Below are positions 45,083 to 53,312 of a stretch of 64,000 nt of DNA, in pieces (position 1 is the stretch's first letter; each line of letters opens with the position of its first letter). Where the stretch lies: positions 1 to 64,000 of the forward strand of contig CADCEC010000016.1 of assembly GCA_902800395.1 (NCBI GenBank). The letters run 5' to 3'. The notes under the pieces were generated by a model. It had not been told where the DNA came from and ran no database searches. It worked only from the letters and a program-made list of their open reading frames with translations. The translations under genes were made by a program, and so were the position numbers. This DNA is from an uncultured Bacteroidota bacterium (lineage in GTDB: Bacteria > Bacteroidota > Bacteroidia > Bacteroidales > P3).

Positions 45083-45853
45083 ATGACTATCCGAGACCAT
45101 GAGGAGAAGCTTTTCGAGCGTTGGGCTGAGAGGGCCCGCAAAGTTCGTGATGCAGACATGATTACGAAAGACGGCCTGCTCTACCGCGGTGAGGTGGAGT
45201 GGGACGGATTCTGCCAGATACACAAGCCTGCCAACGAGGAGCAGTTGTGGAAGGATGCGGGGATGCGGTTGCTGGTGCTGATGAAGGAGCTCTATGAGGA
45301 GGACTGCTGGGATATCCGGACGGAGACGGGCCGTGTGCCGTCACCGAGACTGACGGTGAGGACGGCGATGCGATTCTTCCCCAATCTGGAATTGTGGGCT
45401 TACGGTCTGATGACCATTCCGGAGCGGAAGGTGATTCCTTTCCACAAGGCCGACCTCCCCACGCGGCTGCAGGGGTTCTATGAGAACGCTCCCATTGCGA
45501 GGGTGAACTGCAAGAAGCAGCCCGACATGAAGGCGGCGAGCAATGCTGTGCTGCAGAAGTATATGGAGAATTATTCCGACCTGTTGAAGGAGCAGATTAC
45601 GATGTATGAGGCCGACATAATCCTTTGTCTGGGAGGGCAGGGAATCATGGTGAATTTCCTGCAACAGCATGTGTACAAAGACCTTGAGCAGGTGAACTCG
45701 CACTGCTGGTACTCGCCGAAGGCCAATGTACTGGTGGTAAAGCAGTTTCACCCTAATTATAACGTCTATAGCCGCAAGGAGATGTACAAGGGGATGATTG
45801 ACGACTATCAGGCTTTTTTGAAGGCCACGCCGCAGTTCCCGACGCGGAGGTAA
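45083..45853 (+). CDS. Conserved hypothetical soluble protein
   Basis: From the ATG at 45083, 22 bp after the -7 box, the product has 256 residues. It contains MRLLVLMKELYEEDCWDIR, PNLELWAYGLM, ADIILCLGGQGIMVNFLQQ and VLVVKQFHPNYNVYSRKEMY. The combination of a Gx-type loop and a late FHPNY motif is reminiscent of the uracil-DNA-glycosylase-like fold, but this is weak inference. It stands alone, ended by the strong GC hairpin. Confidence 0.7.
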   Translation: MTIRDHEEKLFERWAERARKVRDADMITKDGLLYRGEVEWDGFCQIHKPANEEQLWKDAGMRLLVLMKELYEEDCWDIRTETGRVPSPRLTVRTAMRFFPNLELWAYGLMTIPERKVIPFHKADLPTRLQGFYENAPIARVNCKKQPDMKAASNAVLQKYMENYSDLLKEQITMYEADIILCLGGQGIMVNFLQQHVYKDLEQVNSHCWYSPKANVLVVKQFHPNYNVYSRKEMYKGMIDDYQAFLKATPQFPTRR

Positions 45854-45865
45854 GGAGAACAGAGA

Positions 45866-45905
45866 AACAAGGGGGGGGGGCGCTGCGCGCCCCCCCCCCT
45901 TGTTT
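45866..45905. terminator. Bidirectional terminator with G10/C10 stem
   Basis: ACAA plus ten G and CGC (to 45883) pairs perfectly with GCG, ten C and TTGT (45887-45903) around a 3-nt loop, followed by TTTTATT. It lies between convergent genes and can serve both. Confidence 0.9.
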
Positions 45906-46340
45906 TTATTGTTTGTTGAAGACCACGTCGGGTCCACCGAGGTAGGGGATGACAATGCTGTACTGGTCGGGAATGTGGAAGACGAGAGTATTGCCGGTGT
46001 AGTCGAGCGAGGTGCTTCCGGAAGAGACCTGGAGGGTGACTTTGGAGCCATCAAAAGTGTAGGGGTACTCGCCGGGTTGGAGGTTGCCGATACCGAGGGC
46101 TGTCATAGCCATCTGGATGGTGGCAGGCAGGTCGGCATCGATGCGGCAAGTGGATTCGTTTTTGAAATAGAGCTGGACTTCGATGGAGCCGGAGCCGAGC
46201 ATGGGTACATCGGTATAGTTCACATCAGCCACCCAGAGGGTGCCGACGAGTGAGGCGGAGGATTTGTCGTCGTCCTTGGAGCAGGAAACAAAGGCCACCA
46301 TAGCTACGGAGACGAGGGCCAAGAGAAGCAGTTTCTTCAT
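45906..46340 (-). CDS. Small lipoprotein, unknown function
   Basis: From the ATG at 46340 the product has 144 residues with a lipoprotein signal (MKKLLLLALVSVAMVAFVSC, Cys20) and an SKDDDKSS linker. The mature part begins LVGTLWVADVNY and is beta-rich, similar in style to the small lipoproteins at the window start. A -7 box TATCTTTG lies upstream at 46393-46400. Function is unknown. Confidence 0.75.
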   Translation of the reverse strand: MKKLLLLALVSVAMVAFVSCSKDDDKSSASLVGTLWVADVNYTDVPMLGSGSIEVQLYFKNESTCRIDADLPATIQMAMTALGIGNLQPGEYPYTFDGSKVTLQVSSGSTSLDYTGNTLVFHIPDQYSIVIPYLGGPDVVFNKQ

Positions 46341-46392
46341 AAGGGTTTGATATTTAATTATTAAATTTTTTCTGTTTTTCATTTTCGTTTTG

Positions 46393-46400
46393 CAAAGATA
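46393..46400 (-). promoter_or_regulatory. -7 box of the lipoprotein gene at 46340
   Basis: Minus-strand TATCTTTG followed by CA. Confidence 0.55.
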
Positions 46401-46420
46401 ATCTTTTTTTTTGAATACTT

Positions 46421-46452
46421 TTTTGCCAGTTTAAAATTTATTCCTATTTTTG
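46421..46452 (+). promoter_or_regulatory. Promoter of the DUF1846 gene
   Basis: TTTTG at 46421-46425 and TATTTTTG at 46445-46452, 19 bp apart. The ATG at 46498 follows; an earlier in-frame start would lie in the -7 box. Confidence 0.72.
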
Positions 46453-46497
46453 TATCCCGTATTTTCAATTCAATCATATATAATTTATTCATCTTCT

Positions 46498-47961
46498 ATG
46501 AAATACGGGTTTGACAACGAGAAGTATCTGCGGATACAGTCCGAACACATCAAGGAGCGCATCTCCAACTTCGGCAATAAGCTTTATCTTGAATTTGGCG
46601 GTAAACTGTTCGACGACTACCACGCCAGTCGTGTGCTGCCGGGCTTCGAACCCGACAGCAAGTTGAAAATGCTCACCCAGCTGAAGGACGATGCCGAGAT
46701 AGTCATCGTTATCAGCGCCGTCGACATCGAGAAGAACAAGAAGCGCGGCGACCTCGGCATCACCTACGACGAGGATGTGTTGCGCCTGCGTGAGGTCTTC
46801 ACCGAGCGCGGCTTTCTGGTTTCCGGCGTTGTCATCACCCACTATAGCGGACAACCCAGCGCCACCGCCTACCGCGAACGTCTCGAGCGTATGGGCATCA
46901 AGGCCTACTACCATTACATCATCGAGGGCTACCCCACCAACGTGGAACTCATCGACTCCGACGAGGGCTTCGGCAAGAACGACTATGTAGAGACCACGCG
47001 CCCGCTCGTCGTCATCACCGCCCCCGGTCCCGGCAGCGGCAAGATGGCCGTCTGCCTCAGCCAGCTCTATCAGGAGAACAAGCGCGGCATCAAGGCCGGA
47101 TACGCCAAGTTCGAGACCTTCCCCATCTGGAGCATACCGCTGAAGCACCCCGTCAACATCGCCTACGAGGCCGCCACCGCCGACCTCAACGACGTCAACA
47201 TGATCGACCCCTTCCACCTCGAAGCCTACGGCGAGACCGCCGTCAACTACAACCGCGACATCGAGATATTCCCCGTGCTGAATGCCATCTTTGACGGTAT
47301 TTACGGCGAGAATCCCTACAAGTCGCCCACCGACATGGGAGTCAACATGGCGGGCTTCTGCATCAGCGACGACGAGGTCTGCTGCCAAGCCTCGAAGGAC
47401 GAGATTATCCGCCGCTACTACACCACCCTCTGCGACTACGCCAACGGCAAAGCCTCCGACAGCGAGGTGAACAAGATAGCGCTGCTTATGAAGCAGGCCA
47501 AGATATCGACCGACGACCGTCGGACAACAGTTGCCGCAAAAGAAAGGCGCGACAAAGAAGGAGTACCCGCAGCCGCCATCGAGCTGGGCGACGGGACCCT
47601 CATCACCGCCCACAGCGGTGAGCTGCTGGGAGCCTGCGCCGCCCTGTTGCTCAACGCCCTGAAGCACCTCGCCGGCATCGACCACAGCGTCAAGCTCATC
47701 TCGCAGAAGATGATAGAGCCCATCCAGCACACCAAGGTCAACATGCTTCACGGCAGCAATCCGAGGCTGCACACCGACGAGGTGCTGGTGACGCTGTCGA
47801 TATTGAGCCTACTGGACGACAACTGCCGTCGTGTTCTCGACTGCCTGCCATTGCTTGACGGCTGTCAGGTTCACACCACGGTGATGACCAGCGAGGTGGA
47901 CCGCAAAATTTTCAAGAAACTCGGCGTGGGACTTACCTCAGAGCCCATCCGCAAAGACTGA
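46498..47961 (+). CDS. DUF1846 family protein
   Basis: From the ATG at 46498 the product has 487 residues and matches DUF1846 along its length (KYGFDNEKYLRIQSEHIKER, LEFGGKLFDDYHASRVLPGF, ITAPGPGSGKMAVCLSQLY, MGVNMAGFCISDDEVC). A member from Streptococcus has a structure with an ATPase-like core, but no reaction is established. A GPGSGK loop resembles a P-loop. The stop lies 24 bp inside the convergent C10 peptidase gene. Confidence 0.9.
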   Translation: MKYGFDNEKYLRIQSEHIKERISNFGNKLYLEFGGKLFDDYHASRVLPGFEPDSKLKMLTQLKDDAEIVIVISAVDIEKNKKRGDLGITYDEDVLRLREVFTERGFLVSGVVITHYSGQPSATAYRERLERMGIKAYYHYIIEGYPTNVELIDSDEGFGKNDYVETTRPLVVITAPGPGSGKMAVCLSQLYQENKRGIKAGYAKFETFPIWSIPLKHPVNIAYEAATADLNDVNMIDPFHLEAYGETAVNYNRDIEIFPVLNAIFDGIYGENPYKSPTDMGVNMAGFCISDDEVCCQASKDEIIRRYYTTLCDYANGKASDSEVNKIALLMKQAKISTDDRRTTVAAKERRDKEGVPAAAIELGDGTLITAHSGELLGACAALLLNALKHLAGIDHSVKLISQKMIEPIQHTKVNMLHGSNPRLHTDEVLVTLSILSLLDDNCRRVLDCLPLLDGCQVHTTVMTSEVDRKIFKKLGVGLTSEPIRKD

Positions 47962-48993
47962 AGTAACGAACTTGACTGTTCCTGAGGAGTTATTGCCATT
48001 GATTTGCAATAGGTAGATGCCCTTGCCCAGATCGGCGACGGGGATGGTGCCGGAGGTGGAACCCGATTTTACCTTCTGTCCCATCACATTGAAGATGGTG
48101 TAATCCACCGTTTCGGGAGGGAGATTCTTCAAACAGAGAATATCGGTAGCTGGGTTGGGATACACCTCGAGTGGCTGTGTCTGGGAGGGCTCTCGAACAG
48201 CCACATGCGGCGTCGTGGGGATGATATTCACGATAATGCCCTCTATCTTGGTCCATCCATAAGAATAGCCATTCGGGTCGGGGAGTTTGTACCAGTTGTC
48301 CTTGTAACCGCCCCAGCCAAAGTTGAGGTGGAACTTCCCGTCGCTCTCGCGGTAGCCGTCGACCACCACATTGTGCCCGGAGGTCCCGCTGGGGTTCTCT
48401 ACGGCCAGATGGGCGGGATAGCCGGCTTGTAGATTGGAGATTAGGATAGCATACATCGCTGAATCGGCTTCGCATAGCAACTGGCAGTCCTCGAAGCCGA
48501 AGCGCTGATAGGCTTCATACGCCTGGTTCACAGAAAATGTGCCCGAACCATATGAATCCGACGCAGAATAGACCTGCCTGCATGCCACCCCGCAGGCAAA
48601 AACCACGGCGCCTTTCAACGAGCCAGTAAGTTCCTCGCCACGCTGGAATCTGGCATCGGCGGAATCCAACATCTCGTTCAACTGCGGGAATGAGGGAAAA
48701 TCATATGTCTCCCAATCGTCATCGATATGGAACTGCCGACCGAAATAATTACCGGTGTTATAGTCGTCGTCATCGTCGAAGCGGGTATCTTGCGTCGTTC
48801 GCAGATAGTTGAGAATCTGCCCCATGGCGGTAGCGGGGCAACCGGTATAACTATGTTCGTTATTCTCCAGCGGATCTGCCGGACAATGTTGGTTGTAGGG
48901 ATACTCCTGCGTCCAATGCGTGGTAAGCAGCGGTTGTTGCGCCCAGCCGGTCACAGCGCAAAACAAAAACAATATAGTAAAAATCTTGTTCAT
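47938..48993 (-). CDS. Secreted C10 (streptopain-type) cysteine protease with T9SS sorting domain
   Basis: The 351-residue protein has a Sec signal (MNKIFTILFLFCAVTGWAQ), a C10 catalytic domain with Cys52 in SYTGCPATAMGQILNYL and a late HNVVVDGYRESDGKFHLNFG block with the active-site His. A short T9SS type A domain closes it (LEVYPNPATDILCLKNL ... GKGIYLLQI). It lacks the long propeptide of streptopain or interpain, so activation may differ. It should be secreted to the surface. A -7 box TATCTTTG is at 49025-49032. Confidence 0.88.
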   Translation of the reverse strand: MNKIFTILFLFCAVTGWAQQPLLTTHWTQEYPYNQHCPADPLENNEHSYTGCPATAMGQILNYLRTTQDTRFDDDDDYNTGNYFGRQFHIDDDWETYDFPSFPQLNEMLDSADARFQRGEELTGSLKGAVVFACGVACRQVYSASDSYGSGTFSVNQAYEAYQRFGFEDCQLLCEADSAMYAILISNLQAGYPAHLAVENPSGTSGHNVVVDGYRESDGKFHLNFGWGGYKDNWYKLPDPNGYSYGWTKIEGIIVNIIPTTPHVAVREPSQTQPLEVYPNPATDILCLKNLPPETVDYTIFNVMGQKVKSGSTSGTIPVADLGKGIYLLQINGNNSSGTVKFVTSVFADGL

Positions 48994-49024
48994 GGCTTAC
49001 ATTAATATTATTCAATTCACGGTG

Positions 49025-49032
49025 CAAAGATA
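49025..49032 (-). promoter_or_regulatory. -7 box of the C10 peptidase gene
   Basis: Minus-strand TATCTTTG followed by CACC, 31 bp before the start. Confidence 0.6.
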
Positions 49033-49053
49033 AACTTTTTTCCTCACATGAAA

Positions 49054-49088
49054 CAAAAAAAAAGAGCATCCCGGAATGGAATGCTCTT
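49054..49088 (-). terminator. Intrinsic terminator on the minus strand
   Basis: AAGAGCAT (49062-49069) pairs with ATGCTCTT (49081-49088) and is followed on the minus strand by nine T. It would end a minus-strand RNA coming from the 49.1-49.3 kb element. Confidence 0.8.
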
Positions 49089-49090
49089 AT

Positions 49091-49520
49091 AAAAAATGGG
49101 CGGCGACTTACTTTTCCACACATGAGCAGATTCAGTGAATCTGCGAGCCGAGACCCGATGAGTTCCCACACATCGGGCCAAGTCGAGGATACAGTATCAT
49201 CGGCGATGTGAGGCTTCTGCCTGGCCCCGGTACTTATTTACCAACTACGGCTTCTTTGCTCTTCTACTGCTATTTACTACAAATGCCACATTGACAACAA
49301 CTCTGCTACTCAACAACCAACTCTTGCCTCTCTGGCTGCTAAAGAGGGGACACGGCCTGCGAGCACCGCTGAAATCAAATCAAATGGGCGAGCATGGTAT
49401 GCCTGCGAACACCTTAAGAATAAAATACAATGCAGTGAGTCAACTTCCTTTCCACTTAAGACCCACACTCGGGGAGGATACGTGTGTGGGGGTGGAAAAG
49501 TAGGTCGCCGCACATTTTTT
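49091..49520. repeat. Inverted element with outward-facing 5S-rRNA-like ends
   Basis: The two ends are a near-perfect inverted repeat of about 28 bp: the left end read on the minus strand gives GGAAAAGTAAGTCGCCGCC, the right end read on plus gives GGAAAAGTAGGTCGCCGC, each followed by ATTTTTT. This is the 3' end of a Bacteroidetes 5S rRNA. On the minus strand CGCCGATGATACTG (5S loop region) lies near 49207 but about 70 nt of hairpins separate it from the 3' end. On plus, the bases from 49456 fit the 5S helix IV/V region. Neither copy has a clear 5' half, so both are probably remnants. No protein gene is supported in 49033-49847. Confidence 0.5.
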
Positions 49521-49775
49521 CAAGGGGGTCCCGCATGGGGCTTCCTCCGTTTTAGCCTCCGCGCGGCGTATCGGGCACAGCGGGCTTCCCCCACCCTGTC
49601 GCGCCAGCGAGAGGAAGATTGCCTCCGGCCCTTGGGAAAACAAACCGTTTCGGCTATCATAAAAACAAATCAAATCTACCGTTTTTTTCGGCTATCTGAT
49701 AAAAACACATAATATGCCGCTTTACCGATGGAAAGAATTCACTATATTACCTGATTACCTGTTCACATGATTACC

Positions 49776-49810
49776 TGAAAAATCAAAGAGCCACCCGTGG
49801 TAGGTGGCTC
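49776..49810 (-). terminator. Intrinsic terminator of the 49848-52764 minus-strand genes
   Basis: GAGCCACC (49788-49795) pairs with GGTGGCTC (49803-49810), followed on the minus strand by TTTGATTTTT. Confidence 0.85.
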
Positions 49811-49821
49811 TCATTTCCGAA

Positions 49822-49845
49822 CTGTCACGCTGTCACGGTGTCACG
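49822..49845. repeat. 8-bp TGTCACG-type array
   Basis: CTGTCACG, CTGTCACG and GTGTCACG in direct succession. A looser GATTACCTG repeat precedes the terminator at 49750-49778. Confidence 0.75.
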
Positions 49846-49847
49846 CC

Positions 49848-50282
49848 TTATGGAGGGTCGTCACCATCCTCGTCGTTGCCCTCATGGTGGAGGGCACTGG
49901 GGCGGCGCTTTTTATTCACATTTAAAGGAGTACTGTGGGGGAAGGCTACCGAATAGGCGCGGTCGAGAGCTTTCAAATCAACTTTTCTCACTCCGATGCC
50001 AAGCCGGACGGCGACCAATGCCCGCAGGAACTCGCGGCACTTCCGAGGGTGCAACCCGGGCGCGGGCAACTCGTCCAAGCCATACACCGGCTCGTATTCA
50101 TGCGTCGCGGCCAGCTCGCACACTTCGCCTATCATCTCGTCCGTCGCCTCGCTCCCCAGCCACGAATGCATCACCCTGCGGATGCAGAAGCGGCGGTATT
50201 GCATCCCGAAGAGCTGCCTCGTGCGCTCCAGCCGCTGCCAAAGCTGCACGAAGCATTGTTCATTATTCTCGATGGTTATCAT
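49848..50282 (-). CDS. Hypothetical protein of the accessory island
   Basis: The 144-residue, mostly helical, basic protein (LWQRLERTRQLFGMQYRRFC, HPRKCREFLRALVAVRLG) has a polar acidic tail (EGNDEDGDDPP). No family is recognised. It lies downstream of the primase-like gene on the same strand, with repeats in the spacer, and ends next to a good terminator, which supports it as a real gene over the opposite-strand frame of similar length. A role in element replication or maintenance is only suggested by the neighbour. Confidence 0.6.
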   Translation of the reverse strand: MITIENNEQCFVQLWQRLERTRQLFGMQYRRFCIRRVMHSWLGSEATDEMIGEVCELAATHEYEPVYGLDELPAPGLHPRKCREFLRALVAVRLGIGVRKVDLKALDRAYSVAFPHSTPLNVNKKRRPSALHHEGNDEDGDDPP

Positions 50283-50331
50283 AACGTTTCATTTTTACGC
50301 GAATGACCATTAATTATCCATTAATTTCCGA

Positions 50332-50358
50332 ACACGAATAGCACGAATTACACGAATA
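50332..50358 (-). repeat. 9-bp ACACGAATA array in a spacer
   Basis: ACACGAATA, GCACGAATT and ACACGAATA. The reverse complement of the same words is the ATTCGTGTC array coded inside the primase gene at 52147. Confidence 0.85.
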
Positions 50359-50395
50359 ATTAATGGCCAATTACACGATAATTAATGTTTACCTT

Positions 50396-50462
50396 GAACT
50401 CTTAAACTTTGAACCTTGAACTCTTGAACTGACTCTAAACCCTCAACTCTTAACTCTAAACT
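50396..50462 (-). repeat. 7-bp-period array before the hypothetical gene
   Basis: About nine degenerate plus-strand units of the CTTGAAC / CTCTTAA / CCCTCAA type run over the end of the primase gene and into the spacer. Confidence 0.75.
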
Positions 50463-52764
50463 TCCTCAGGTACTCTTCGGTCTTAACGTACCTACCACTC
50501 GCCGCATCCATCGCTATGTACCCTCGGCTCGTCCATTTGCGCAAGGCGGCACCTCCGTCGTTGCTGCGTCCCTGGCTCTGCCGCATCAGCTGGTACTGCT
50601 CGCGGGTGAACTCGTCGGGCAAAAGCTCCAGCAGGTTCTGAGGCCCCGACTGCCGCTGTATCTCCACTTCCTCGCGCAGCTCCTTCTCCAGCTGCTGGCC
50701 GAAGTAGAGCATCTTGCACCAGAGGTTGTACTGCTGGCTCCACCGCACGAAGTCGGCTATCTCCCTGCTCCATTTGTAGCCGTGCGCCACATACAGCACC
50801 ATGCCCTTGAGCCAAGCAATGACGTTGGCGCGATAGCTGAACACGCGGTAGGCCTCCGAGTCGTAGAGTTTCGCGGCGTCGCTGTTCTCTTTCTTCATCT
50901 CGAGCGAGAGCTTCCGCGCCTGCGGACACTCAATCAAGCCGTTGCAAGCCTCCAGACGGTCGATGTAGGGCTTCAATTCGGAGGCAAACTGATGGTCATA
51001 GATGCCCAGGATGGGTGCCTCGTCGTCATCGTCGTTGCGGATGATGGTGGCCACATCGAGGCGGCTCACCGTGCCGTCGTTCACCATCTTGCCGAAGAAC
51101 TTGCGGGCGTTGGGCGGCGTGGTCGAGGCGTTGAAGTTCCACCGCAGGGGCGCGATGCCGCTCACCGAGTCGGCTCCCACTCGCTCCTGTCCGGCCATCG
51201 AGTTGTCGAAGGCCTTGCGGATGAGCAAACCCACCTCGTCCACCGTCCCTTTCGAGGTCACCTTCTTCAGGGCATCGATTTCGTCCACGATGGTGTAGAT
51301 GAAGCGTTCGCCGTTGTTGTTGGCATCCACGATACGCTGGTTGAAGACGGCATCCGTCAGGTTGTCGATGAGCATCTGGATGCAGATGTCGGTCGGACGC
51401 GGGTCTTTCTTCTGCTTGGCGCCGGGGTTCTTCTGCTTCCATTCGGCCTCGCGCTGGCGGTTGGGGATGTCGCGCTGGCGGATGTCCTCCATGATGTATT
51501 CGACGGGCTTCTTGATGGTGCCCTTGCCGATGCTCTGGCGGCCGATGAGGACGTTCATGAAGGTGGCCTCGTGGTCGACGTTGTCCCAGTAGCGGAACCT
51601 CACGCCGTGCAGGTGCGCCCCCAGCGCGGGGAAGACGGCGGCGGCCACGGCGGGCTTGTAGAACCACGGCACGTTCTTGGTGAGCAGCCGTACCAGCGGC
51701 GGCAGCTTCTTGGGCATCGGCGGCGGTGTGGTCGTGGTGCCACCGCAGGCCTTGATGGCTGACTGCGACTTCAATGCCGTCAGCACCTGCTTCAGGCGGT
51801 AGGGCATCCCCTCGCTCTTGGCCGAGAGGGCGCTCTCGATTTTACGGCGTTTCTCCCCCAGCGGGAAACCGTCGTAGCAGGGTATCACCTGGTCGAGCCA
51901 CTGGGCGTTGCGCCCGCAGATGTGCCTCAGGTCGCATGCCAGCTGGTAGGTCAGCGTGTCGCGGTCGCCCTCCTGCGGCTCCTTGCCGTCATTGAACATC
52001 TCCCAGTACTTGGCGATGATCTCCGTGAACGGGATGCCGTGATAGTCGAGGGGAAATTCGGCAGAAGATTGCGATTTTGAAAGATTTTCTATTAAATTTT
52101 TGTCAGATTTTTCGCGCAGCGACCCCTCCTCAGCCGAAGGCAAACTATTCGTGTCATTCGTGCGATTCGTGTTCGTTTTATCCGTTCCATCCGTCAAATC
52201 CGAGTTCGCCTTAGAAGCCTCCGTGTTCGCCTTGGCCTCAGCCACCTCAAAAATTTCGTCATCCAAGAAAATCAAGTCCTCCTCGCTCCCCGTCGTGGTG
52301 AAGAACACCCTCGTCACATCCTTTGCCCCTTTGTCGAACTCCACCCCCAGCAGCTCGCTCGCCCATCGCAAGTTCTCCTCCTGGCTCAGCTCCTCGCGGC
52401 GGCGGAACACCAGGTGGTACCCCGCGCCCCGCGCGCTCTTCTCCAGCATCAGCAACCCCAGCTCCTCCTTCTTCTCGAGTATGCGCTCTTTCACGCTCTC
52501 CATCTCTTCGGCATTGATGTGGTCGACATCCATCCCCACCGTGGTGCTCATCCGTGTGGCACCTTTCAGTTTCCCGTCCTCGCCCGGCAGGCACGAATAG
52601 TTCATCTGCGCCAGCCGCATCTTCAGCTTCTCGTCGCCGCCACGCACGGCCTTCACTATCGCCTTCTGTTTCTCGCTGTCGCGCAAAGCCATGTATTCCT
52701 CTCTGTTGAGGATGGGACGCATCACTTTCGCCCCATCCTTATAGTATATCAGGTGTGTACTCAT
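50443..52764 (-). CDS. VirE_N/BT4734-like and DUF3987-like primase/helicase-type protein
   Basis: The 773-residue protein starts with a VirE N-terminal (BT4734/BF3469-like) primase-related domain (RMSTTVGMDVDHINAEEM, SARGAGYHLVFRR, GAKDVTRVFFTT). The linker NTNRTNDTNSL is coded by 9-bp repeats. The C-terminal half is DUF3987-like with FMNVLIGRQSIGKGTIKKPV (P-loop-like) and TIVDEIDALKK (Walker B-like). Such proteins are common on Bacteroidetes mobile elements and are thought to take part in DNA replication of the element. The gene is in a minus-strand run with unknown genes on both sides. Confidence 0.8.
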   Translation of the reverse strand: MSTHLIYYKDGAKVMRPILNREEYMALRDSEKQKAIVKAVRGGDEKLKMRLAQMNYSCLPGEDGKLKGATRMSTTVGMDVDHINAEEMESVKERILEKKEELGLLMLEKSARGAGYHLVFRRREELSQEENLRWASELLGVEFDKGAKDVTRVFFTTTGSEEDLIFLDDEIFEVAEAKANTEASKANSDLTDGTDKTNTNRTNDTNSLPSAEEGSLREKSDKNLIENLSKSQSSAEFPLDYHGIPFTEIIAKYWEMFNDGKEPQEGDRDTLTYQLACDLRHICGRNAQWLDQVIPCYDGFPLGEKRRKIESALSAKSEGMPYRLKQVLTALKSQSAIKACGGTTTTPPPMPKKLPPLVRLLTKNVPWFYKPAVAAAVFPALGAHLHGVRFRYWDNVDHEATFMNVLIGRQSIGKGTIKKPVEYIMEDIRQRDIPNRQREAEWKQKNPGAKQKKDPRPTDICIQMLIDNLTDAVFNQRIVDANNNGERFIYTIVDEIDALKKVTSKGTVDEVGLLIRKAFDNSMAGQERVGADSVSGIAPLRWNFNASTTPPNARKFFGKMVNDGTVSRLDVATIIRNDDDDEAPILGIYDHQFASELKPYIDRLEACNGLIECPQARKLSLEMKKENSDAAKLYDSEAYRVFSYRANVIAWLKGMVLYVAHGYKWSREIADFVRWSQQYNLWCKMLYFGQQLEKELREEVEIQRQSGPQNLLELLPDEFTREQYQLMRQSQGRSNDGGAALRKWTSRGYIAMDAASGRYVKTEEYLRKFRVKS
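52147..52206 (-). repeat. In-frame 9-bp arrays inside the primase gene
   Basis: Units ATTCGTGTC, ATTCGTGCG and ATTCGTGTT, then TATCCGTTC, CATCCGTCA and AATCCGAGT. They encode a Thr/Asn/Asp-rich linker with a three-residue rhythm. Confidence 0.85.
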
Positions 52765-52768
52765 GTCT

Positions 52769-52798
52769 TTAAACTTTAAACGTTAAACTTTAAACTTT
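52769..52798 (-). repeat. 7-bp-period TTTAAAC array
   Basis: TTTAAAC, TTTAAAC, GTTAAAC, TTTAAAC fill the spacer between the 131-residue protein gene and the primase gene. Confidence 0.85.
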
Positions 52799-53192
52799 AT
52801 AAAGACCAATTCGTTTCCGTGGTGCGAGTCTTGATAAATGCCGCCACCTCCTCTGTCTCGTCCTTGAACATCGCCTCGATGAGGGCTTTCCCCAGACGCT
52901 TTGGGAAGCGCAGCTGAATGATCACGTCGTTCAGCGTCTCCTTCACCGTGCCGTGCGCCGTCTGGAAGAGATTGTTGTAGCGGCTGCCGCTGTTCGTGGC
53001 GTAAGGGCGGAAGCACGACGTGCCGTCGTCCTCGGTCACCATGCGCCCTTTCTGGCTCACGCGGTCGCCGTTCTGTACCAGGTGTGGGTTCTCCTCGTAG
53101 GGACAGCGGTTGATGTTGATTTTACCATTCTCAGAATACGTCGTCTGAGTGTCGATGTTGACATTGTCAACGAATACATTGATACGATTCAT
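52797..53192 (-). CDS. Hypothetical protein upstream of the primase-like gene
   Basis: The 131-residue protein (MNRINVFVDNVNIDTQTTYS ... HGTVKETLNDVIIQLRFPKRLGKALIEAMFK in parts) has no family I recognise. It lacks a signal peptide and membrane segments. It is the first gene of a likely three-gene minus-strand operon with the primase-like gene and the 144-residue protein, with a -7 box TATCTTTG at 53313-53320. Single-stranded DNA binding or another replication role would fit the context but is not shown. Confidence 0.65.
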   Translation of the reverse strand: MNRINVFVDNVNIDTQTTYSENGKININRCPYEENPHLVQNGDRVSQKGRMVTEDDGTSCFRPYATNSGSRYNNLFQTAHGTVKETLNDVIIQLRFPKRLGKALIEAMFKDETEEVAAFIKTRTTETNWSL

Positions 53193-53312
53193 TTGTTTTT
53201 GAGTGTTGTGAGAAGAAGGTCGGATTCTTTGGCCATTTACTCGAGAACATCCTCCTCACTTCCACTCGGGTTAATAAATCAATTGTCTCTTGGTTTCCTT
53301 GGAAATCCGATG

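Noticed and set aside
46489-47772. Open frame of 427 codons on the minus strand opposite the DUF1846 gene
   Set aside because: It has antisense composition and covers the promoter-proximal part of a conserved gene.
49838-50284. Plus-strand frame of 148 codons opposite the 144-residue protein gene
   Set aside because: It is Arg/Ser/Pro-rich with no promoter. The terminator and gene order fit the minus strand.
11245-50462. CRISPR arrays
   Set aside because: The repeats are 7-11 bp, degenerate and without unique spacers of 30 bp or more, and no cas gene is present.
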